NCBI GenBank assembly: GCA_023423215.1
Contig: JAFAFZ010000080.1
Coordinates: forward strand, 1 to 7,106
DNA length: 7,106 nt
Reading direction: 5' to 3'
Origin: Actinomycetes bacterium
GTDB taxonomy: Bacteria > Actinomycetota > Acidimicrobiia > Acidimicrobiales > Microtrichaceae
Shown here: piece after piece, positions 1 to 4,131 of the stretch
How the letters are laid out: each line of letters begins with the position of its first letter
Position numbering within the stretch: the stretch's first letter is position 1
Position numbers and translations under genes: made by a program
Notes under the pieces: generated by a model
Seen by the model: the letters and a program-made list of their open reading frames with translations, nothing else
What the model was told of the DNA's origin: nothing
Databases searched by the model: none

Positions 1-1
1 C

Positions 2-787
2 GAGTGGCTGCAGGTCGGCATCGAGAGCCAGAACTGGACGCTGTCGCAGTTCCTCCACGGCGAGCAGGGCGCGCTGATCTGCACCGCGAAGATCGTCGAG
101 ACGGTCCCGTGGATCGACGCCAAGTACTACGCGTCGACCCAGGTCATGGACGAGGCCCGCCACGTCGAGGTGTTCGCCAAGTACCTCGACACGAAGCTGT
201 CGGGCCACTACCCGGTGAACGCCCACCTGAAGATGCTGCTCGACGACATCGTCAACGACAGCCGCTGGGACATGACGTACCTGGGCATGCAGATCATGGT
301 CGAGGGCCTCGCCCTGGCCGCGTTCGGCTTCATCCACCAGCTGACGACCGAGCCGCTGCTCAAGCAGCTCCTGCGCTACGTCATGAGCGACGAGGCCCGC
401 CACGTCGCCTTCGGCGTGCTCAGCCTGCAGGAGTACTACGAGGGGCTCTCCGACGCCGAGATCTTCGAGCGCCAGCAGTTCGCCTTCGAGGCCGCCGTCC
501 GCATGCGTGACCGCTTCCTGCAGCAAGAGGTCTGGGAGCGCATGGGTGTGCCCGTGAAGGACGCGATCGAGCTCGTCATGCGCACGCCGACACGGCAGAT
601 GTTCCAGATGATGCTGTTTTCGAAGATCGTGCCGAACTGCAAGAAGCTCGGCCTGCTGGACCGCAACGACAAGTGGCTGCGGCACCGCTTCGAGGAGATC
701 GGCGTCATCCAGTTCGAGGACTGGGTCGACACCGGCGCCGAGTACGACGCCTTCGCGCTGACCGACCAGGACGTGCGCACCGCGTAG
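2..787 (+). CDS. Ferritin-like carboxylate-bridged diiron protein, N-terminus missing
   Basis: The reading frame is open from base 2 to the TAG at 785-787 (261 residues seen); the start lies upstream of the window. The visible part carries the complete ligand pattern of a four-helix-bundle diiron centre: Glu21 (in HGEQGAL), Glu51-x-x-His54 (in MDEARHVE), Glu101 (in MVEGLAL) and Glu131-x-x-His134 (in SDEARHVAFG), numbering from the first visible residue. This E / ExxH / E / ExxH order is shared by ferritins, ribonucleotide reductase R2 and diiron oxygenases. No haem-binding or R2 radical-transfer feature was identified, and no signal peptide or membrane segment is seen, so a soluble cytoplasmic oxidase/oxygenase or iron-storage-like role is possible. 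The C-terminal 100 residues are helical and rich in Met, Phe and Lys, with no motif I know. Substrate and exact subfamily are unknown. The next gene starts 19 nt after the stop, but see the possible promoter there. Confidence 0.85.
   Translation, partial: EWLQVGIESQNWTLSQFLHGEQGALICTAKIVETVPWIDAKYYASTQVMDEARHVEVFAKYLDTKLSGHYPVNAHLKMLLDDIVNDSRWDMTYLGMQIMVEGLALAAFGFIHQLTTEPLLKQLLRYVMSDEARHVAFGVLSLQEYYEGLSDAEIFERQQFAFEAAVRMRDRFLQQEVWERMGVPVKDAIELVMRTPTRQMFQMMLFSKIVPNCKKLGLLDRNDKWLRHRFEEIGVIQFEDWVDTGAEYDAFALTDQDVRTA
149..407 (+). repeat. 19-nt direct repeat coding for the two DEARHV metal-ligand motifs
   Basis: The 19 bases at 149-167 recur identically at 389-407, exactly 240 nt (80 codons) apart and in the same reading phase. 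Both copies code for Asp-Glu-Ala-Arg-His-Val, the ExxH ligand pair of each half of the diiron bundle. The repeat is explained by conserved protein sequence plus the same preferred GC-rich codons, and is not evidence of a mobile or regulatory repeat. Confidence 0.9.
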
Positions 788-792
788 GCCGG

Positions 793-798
793 TACGCT
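793..798 (+). promoter_or_regulatory. Possible -10 element (TACGCT) of a near-leaderless promoter
   Basis: TACGCT fits the TANNNT -10 pattern of actinobacterial housekeeping sigma factors and ends 8 nt before the ATG at 807. Transcription would begin at or within a few bases of the start codon, which would explain why no Shine-Dalgarno sequence is visible before this gene. I see no convincing -35 hexamer at normal spacing, so this rests on one hexamer and its position. The same heptamer GTACGCT occurs before ftsK. Confidence 0.35.
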
Positions 799-806
799 GC
801 GCCGCG

Positions 807-1454
807 ATGGCCGAGGTCGGGCGCCTGGCGGTGCTGCACACGTTGAGGTTGCGCAGCGTCGCCAGCACCGACGACGTCGCCGCCCGCCTCGGGGCGGACC
901 CGGCGCAGGTGCGCGTCGAGCTGGCGCACGTCGAGTCGCAGGGCTGGGCGCGCCACCGCGACGGCGTGCTCGCCGGGTGGAGCCTGACCGCCGAGGGCCG
1001 GCGTGAGGGCGAGCGCCTGCTGCGCGAGGAGCTGCGCCGGCGAGGCGTGCGGGTCCAGGTCGAGGGCGCGTACCGGGACTTCCTCGGTCTGAACGGCGAG
1101 CTGCTCTCGATCTGCACCGACTGGCAGGTGCGGCTCGTCGACGGGGTCGAGGTCGCCAACGACCACGCCGACCTCGAGCGCGACGCACGTGTCCTGACCC
1201 GCCTCGAGGTCCTGCACCGGCGCATCGGACCGGTGCTCGACCGGCTCGGCGTGGCGTGGGACCGCTTCGACGGATATGGCTCGCGGCTGTCCTCCGCGCA
1301 TGAGAGAATCGTCGCCGGCGAGACGGAGTGGCTCACGAGGCCGACGATCGACTCGTACCACACCGTCTGGTTCGAACTGCACGAGGACCTGCTGGCGACG
1401 CTCGGTCGCCGCCGGGTCGACGAACGCCACCGGTCGGCCGAGCAGGAGAAGTGA
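807..1454 (+). CDS. Winged-helix (MarR-like) DNA-binding protein with unknown C-terminal domain
   Basis: A 215-residue protein in two parts. Residues 1-75 read as a winged helix-turn-helix: a first helix (4-15), a helix at 21-28 (TDDVAARL), a recognition helix at about 32-45, a wing (48-60) and the typical closing stretch LTAEGRREGERLL. Residues 78-205 form a charged, mostly helical domain holding the segment FLGLNGELLSICTDWQ (92-107), which I cannot assign to a named family. It is probably a cytoplasmic transcription regulator with a ligand- or partner-sensing C-terminus; the target is unknown. The ATG at 807 is the first usable start after an in-frame TGA at 759-761. There is no Shine-Dalgarno sequence. 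It lies between the diiron gene (19 nt) and dapA (64 nt) on the same strand and could act on either, but adjacency is the only support. The regulator class is fairly sure from the fold pattern; the family name is less so. Confidence 0.72.
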   Translation: MAEVGRLAVLHTLRLRSVASTDDVAARLGADPAQVRVELAHVESQGWARHRDGVLAGWSLTAEGRREGERLLREELRRRGVRVQVEGAYRDFLGLNGELLSICTDWQVRLVDGVEVANDHADLERDARVLTRLEVLHRRIGPVLDRLGVAWDRFDGYGSRLSSAHERIVAGETEWLTRPTIDSYHTVWFELHEDLLATLGRRRVDERHRSAEQEK

Positions 1455-1461
1455 AGCACCA

Positions 1462-1476
1462 GATGTCGACGTCATC
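1462..1476. promoter_or_regulatory. Imperfect 15-bp palindrome upstream of dapA, possible operator
   Basis: The sequence GATGTCGACGTCATC is an inverted repeat about its central A with six of seven base pairs matching (the T/T pair at 1466/1472 is the mismatch). It sits 8 nt after the stop of the winged-helix regulator gene and 43 nt before the dapA start. Size and symmetry suit a dimeric winged-helix regulator, but such a palindrome can also arise by chance in GC-rich DNA. No clear -10 or -35 was seen next to it. Confidence 0.2.
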
Positions 1477-1480
1477 CCCC

Positions 1481-1502
1481 GGCCGCCGCCTGCAGCGGGG
1501 CC
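1481..1502 (+). other. GC-rich stem-loop in the dapA leader
   Basis: GGCCGCCGC (1481-1489) can pair with GCGGGGCC (1495-1502) across the five-base loop CTGCA, giving eight G-C pairs with one bulged G. The stem ends 6 nt before the AGGAG ribosome binding site of dapA. There is no following T-run, so it is not a normal intrinsic terminator. It could separate the regulator transcript from dapA, protect a processed 5' end, or affect dapA translation; it may also have no function. The pairing is direct from the sequence, the role is inference. Confidence 0.35.
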
Positions 1503-1508
1503 TGCGTC

Positions 1509-1513
1509 AGGAG
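1509..1513 (+). promoter_or_regulatory. Ribosome binding site of dapA
   Basis: AGGAG lies 5 nt before the ATG at 1519. It fixes the dapA start over the much longer open frame upstream, which overlaps the regulator gene, and the start agrees with the usual N-terminus of the family. Confidence 0.75.
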
Positions 1514-1518
1514 CACCC

Positions 1519-2400
1519 ATGAGCGCCACCTTCGGCCGTGTCGTCACGGCCATGGTCACCCCCTTCGACGAGCGCGGCGACCTCGACCTCGACGCCGCCG
1601 TCGAGCTCGCGAACTGGCTGGTCGAGAACGGCTCGGACGGGCTCGTGCTGAGCGGCACGACCGGCGAGAGCCCCACCCTGACCGAGTCCGAGGAGCTCGT
1701 CCTGTTCCGCACGGTGCGCGACGCCGTGTCGGTCCCGGTCATCGCCGGCGCCGGCTCCAACTCGACCGCCAGCGCCGTCGAGCAGACCAAGCGGGCCAGC
1801 GAGCTGGGCGTCGACGCCATCCTGTCGGTGACGCCGTACTACAACCGCCCGTCGCAGGCGGGGCTGGAGGCGCACTTCCGGTCGGTCGCGGCGGCCACCG
1901 ACCTGCCCGTCATCATCTACGACATCCCCGGCCGCACCGGCCGCAAGGTCGACACCGACACCCTGCTGCGCCTGGCGCACGACGTCCCGAACATCACCGG
2001 CCTGAAGGACGCCGCCGGCGATCCCGCCGAGACGGCCCGGCTGATCGCCGGAGCGCCGTCCGGGTTCGAGGTCTACAGCGGAGACGACGCGCTGACGTTG
2101 CCCCTGCTCGCCGTCGGCGCCGTGGGCGTGATCTCGGTCGCGTCGCACTGGGTCGGTCGCCAGCTGGGCGAGATGATCGACGCGTTCGCCAAGGGCGACG
2201 TCGAGACCGCCCGGCGCATCAACGCCGGCCTGATCGCCTCGTACGACTACGAGACCGGCCTGGACGCCCCCAACCCCATCCCGACCAAGGCGCTGCTGCG
2301 CGTGCTCGGCCTGAAGGTCGGCGAGTGCCGGCCGCCGATGGGCCCGGCTCCCGACGGCCTCGCCGAACGCGCACGAAAGGTGCTCGAGGACCTCAACTGA
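1519..2400 (+). CDS. dapA: 4-hydroxy-tetrahydrodipicolinate synthase
   Basis: DapA condenses pyruvate with L-aspartate-4-semialdehyde, the first committed step of the diaminopimelate/lysine pathway, supplying peptidoglycan and protein synthesis in the cytoplasm. The 293-residue protein has the normal length and (beta/alpha)8-barrel signatures: SGTTGES with Thr47-Thr48, TPYYNRPSQ with Tyr108, YDIPGRTG with Tyr134 and Arg139, and the Schiff-base lysine Lys163 in TGLKDAAGD. These match the E. coli residues Thr44, Thr45, Tyr107, Tyr133, Arg138 and Lys161. The C-terminus (NPIPTKALL, then CRPPMGP) is typical of true DapA rather than N-acetylneuraminate lyase relatives. The start ATG has AGGAG 5 nt upstream. 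The stop TGA shares its last base with the rnj start (TGATG), so the two are probably translated in a coupled way. dapA next to rnj is a common actinobacterial arrangement. The active site is complete and nothing is odd in the protein. Confidence 0.96.
   Translation: MSATFGRVVTAMVTPFDERGDLDLDAAVELANWLVENGSDGLVLSGTTGESPTLTESEELVLFRTVRDAVSVPVIAGAGSNSTASAVEQTKRASELGVDAILSVTPYYNRPSQAGLEAHFRSVAAATDLPVIIYDIPGRTGRKVDTDTLLRLAHDVPNITGLKDAAGDPAETARLIAGAPSGFEVYSGDDALTLPLLAVGAVGVISVASHWVGRQLGEMIDAFAKGDVETARRINAGLIASYDYETGLDAPNPIPTKALLRVLGLKVGECRPPMGPAPDGLAERARKVLEDLN
2386..2390 (+). promoter_or_regulatory. Ribosome binding site of rnj inside the dapA 3' end
   Basis: GAGGA lies 9 nt before the ATG at 2400, within the last codons of dapA. 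Together with the TGATG overlap it supports 2400 as the start and argues against the in-frame start at 2325, which would add 25 Arg/Gly-rich residues lying wholly inside dapA. Confidence 0.6.
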
Positions 2401-4058
2401 TGGCTGCACCCGTCCACATCACCTTCCTGGGCGGTCTCGGAGAGATCGGCCGCAACTGCGCCGTGTTCGAGATCGAGGACCAGCTCCTGCTGCTCGACTG
2501 CGGCCTCATGTTCCCGGACACGGACATGCTCGGCATCGACCTCGTCCTGCCGGACTTCACCTGGCTGGTCGAGCGCGCCGACGACATCGTCGGCTGCGTG
2601 CTCACCCACGGCCACGAGGACCACATCGGTGGCCTGTCGTACCTGCTCCGAGACGCCCGGTTCCCGATCTTCGGCACCGAGCTTACGCTCGGCCTGGCGA
2701 AGGGCCGCATCGAAGAAGCCGGTCTGCTCCAGCGGACCGAGCTCATCACGGTCGCCGACGGCGAGCGGTGGGAGATCGGGCCCTTCGACGTCGAGTTCAT
2801 CCCCGCGACCCACTCGGTGCCCCAGGGCGTCGCCACCGCGCTGCACACCCCGCAGGGCACGATCCTGCACACGGGCGACTTCAAGCTGGACCTGACCCCG
2901 GTGGACGGCCGCCTGACGGACCTCGCCCGGGTCGGCGCGCTGTCGGACGGCGACGGCATCCGCCTGCTGCTGGCCGACTCGACCAACGCGGACCAGAAGG
3001 GCCACTCCCGCTCCGAGACCAGCGTCGGGCAGGTGCTCTACAACCTGATGCACGAGCAGGAGGGGCGTCGCGTCATCGTCGCCTGCTTCGCCAGCCACAT
3101 CCACCGCATCCAGCAGCTGGCGGACGCGGCCATCTCGTTCGGCCGCGTCGTCGCACCGCTCGGCCGCTCCATGAAGCGCAACATCACCATGGCGCGCGAG
3201 ATGGGCCTGCTGACCATCCCGGACACCTCGCTCATCGACGTCGAAGAGGTCGACCGCTTCGAGCCCGGCCGCGTGATGGTGCTCTCGACCGGTTCCCAGG
3301 GCGAGCCGATGTCCGCGCTGACGCTGCTCGCCGCGAACGAGAACCGCTGGCTGAAGATCACCCCGGACGACACCGTGATCCTCTCGTCGCACCCGATCCC
3401 GGGCAACGAGAACGCCGTGACCAAGGTGATCGACAACCTCTTCCGCCAGGGCGCCGAGGTCATCCACTCGGGCCTGTCGGACGTGCACGCCACCGGCCAC
3501 GCCAAGGCCGAGGAGCTGAAGCTCTACCACTCGATCGCGAAGCCCGACTGGTTCGTGCCGGTCCACGGCGAGTACCACCACCTCGTCGCGCACAGCCGGC
3601 TGGCCGAGCTGATGGGCACCCCGGCGGACCACATCCTGATCGCCGAGGACGGCGACCGGCTGGTGCTCGACGACGAGGGGCTGCGCCCCGCGACACGTGT
3701 GCCGTCCGAGTACGTCTACGTGCACGGCACGGTGGGCGACATCGGCTCCGGGGTGCTGCGCGACCGACGGATCCTCGCCGACGACGGCGTCGTGTCGGTC
3801 ATCGTCTGCGTCGATCGGGCAGCCGGCACCGTGGTGGCGGGCCCGCAGATCGCGACACGGGGATGGATCTACGAGCGCGACGCCGGCGACCTGCTCGGCG
3901 AGCTGGTGGAGCGGGCCCGTGCGGCGACCGAGAAGGCGCTGGCGGACGGGGCCGACCTGCCGGGCCTCGAGCGTGCGGTCCGGCGTGCGGCCGGCGGCTT
4001 CGTGGCCGATCGCACCCGTCGCCGGCCCATGATCGTCCCGGTGGTGCTCGAGGCCTGA
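2400..4058 (+). CDS. rnj: Ribonuclease J (metallo-beta-lactamase/beta-CASP RNase)
   Basis: RNase J is a zinc-dependent cytoplasmic enzyme with 5'-to-3' exonuclease and endonuclease activity, used for rRNA maturation and mRNA turnover. The 552-residue length is normal. Visible parts: the N-terminal strand ITFLGGLGEIGRNC; the metal motif His70-x-His72-x-Asp74-His75 (THGHEDHIGG); His138 (PATHSVPQ); Asp160 (HTGDFKLD); LADSTN (191-196); the beta-CASP segment with STGSQGEP (296-303) and SSHPIPGNE; His363 and His367 (HATGHAKAEE); and His389 in PVHGEYHH. A C-terminal domain of about 100 residues follows from about 450. The full catalytic set seen in Bacillus subtilis RNase J1 (His74, 76, Asp78, His79, 142, Asp164, His390) is matched. 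The start overlaps the dapA stop by one base. The TGA at 4056-4058 is followed by 73 nt before ftsK. Separation from the related DNA-repair and CPSF-type enzymes is clear from length and motifs. Confidence 0.96.
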   Translation: MAAPVHITFLGGLGEIGRNCAVFEIEDQLLLLDCGLMFPDTDMLGIDLVLPDFTWLVERADDIVGCVLTHGHEDHIGGLSYLLRDARFPIFGTELTLGLAKGRIEEAGLLQRTELITVADGERWEIGPFDVEFIPATHSVPQGVATALHTPQGTILHTGDFKLDLTPVDGRLTDLARVGALSDGDGIRLLLADSTNADQKGHSRSETSVGQVLYNLMHEQEGRRVIVACFASHIHRIQQLADAAISFGRVVAPLGRSMKRNITMAREMGLLTIPDTSLIDVEEVDRFEPGRVMVLSTGSQGEPMSALTLLAANENRWLKITPDDTVILSSHPIPGNENAVTKVIDNLFRQGAEVIHSGLSDVHATGHAKAEELKLYHSIAKPDWFVPVHGEYHHLVAHSRLAELMGTPADHILIAEDGDRLVLDDEGLRPATRVPSEYVYVHGTVGDIGSGVLRDRRILADDGVVSVIVCVDRAAGTVVAGPQIATRGWIYERDAGDLLGELVERARAATEKALADGADLPGLERAVRRAAGGFVADRTRRRPMIVPVVLEA

Positions 4059-4131
4059 CCACCCGTGGCACGGGGCGGGCCACCGCCAGTGCCGCGAGTG
4101 TGTCGGTGCCGCTGAGTACGCTCGGAGGACC
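4059..4131 (+). promoter_or_regulatory. rnj-ftsK intergenic region with possible -10 element and small inverted repeat
   Basis: This 73-nt gap holds TACGCT at 4117-4122, a TANNNT-type -10 candidate ending 9 nt before the ftsK GTG, and GGAGGA at 4124-4129, a strong Shine-Dalgarno match only 2 nt from the start codon, which is unusually close. If transcription starts about 7 nt after the -10, the Shine-Dalgarno would be largely absent from that mRNA, so it would serve only read-through transcripts from rnj. Just after rnj, CCCGTG (4062-4067) and CACGGG (4069-4074) form a perfect inverted repeat around one base. It is too tight for a good hairpin and has no T-run, so I do not call a terminator. 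No convincing -35 was seen. Confidence 0.35.

Noticed and set aside
149..407. Tandem or mobile repeat inside the first gene
   Set aside because: The identical 19-mers encode the same metal-ligand motif in phase, which protein conservation and codon bias explain.
1276..1518. Longer N-terminus for DapA from an upstream in-frame ATG
   Set aside because: It would overlap the regulator gene, add about 80 Arg/Pro-rich residues foreign to the family, and ignore the AGGAG site before 1519.
705..1820. A 371-codon - strand frame opposite the regulator and early dapA
   Set aside because: Shadow frame spanning several genes on the other strand; no recognisable domain or ribosome binding site.
2325..2399. 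Longer N-terminus for RNase J from 2325
   Set aside because: The extra 25 residues lie within dapA and are Arg/Gly-rich; start at 2400 has a ribosome binding site and matches the usual RNase J N-terminus.
4062..4083. rnj terminator from the inverted repeats after its stop
   Set aside because: CCCGTG/CACGGG leaves only one unpaired base between arms, the alternative GTGGC/GCCAC stem is only 5 bp, and there is no T-run.
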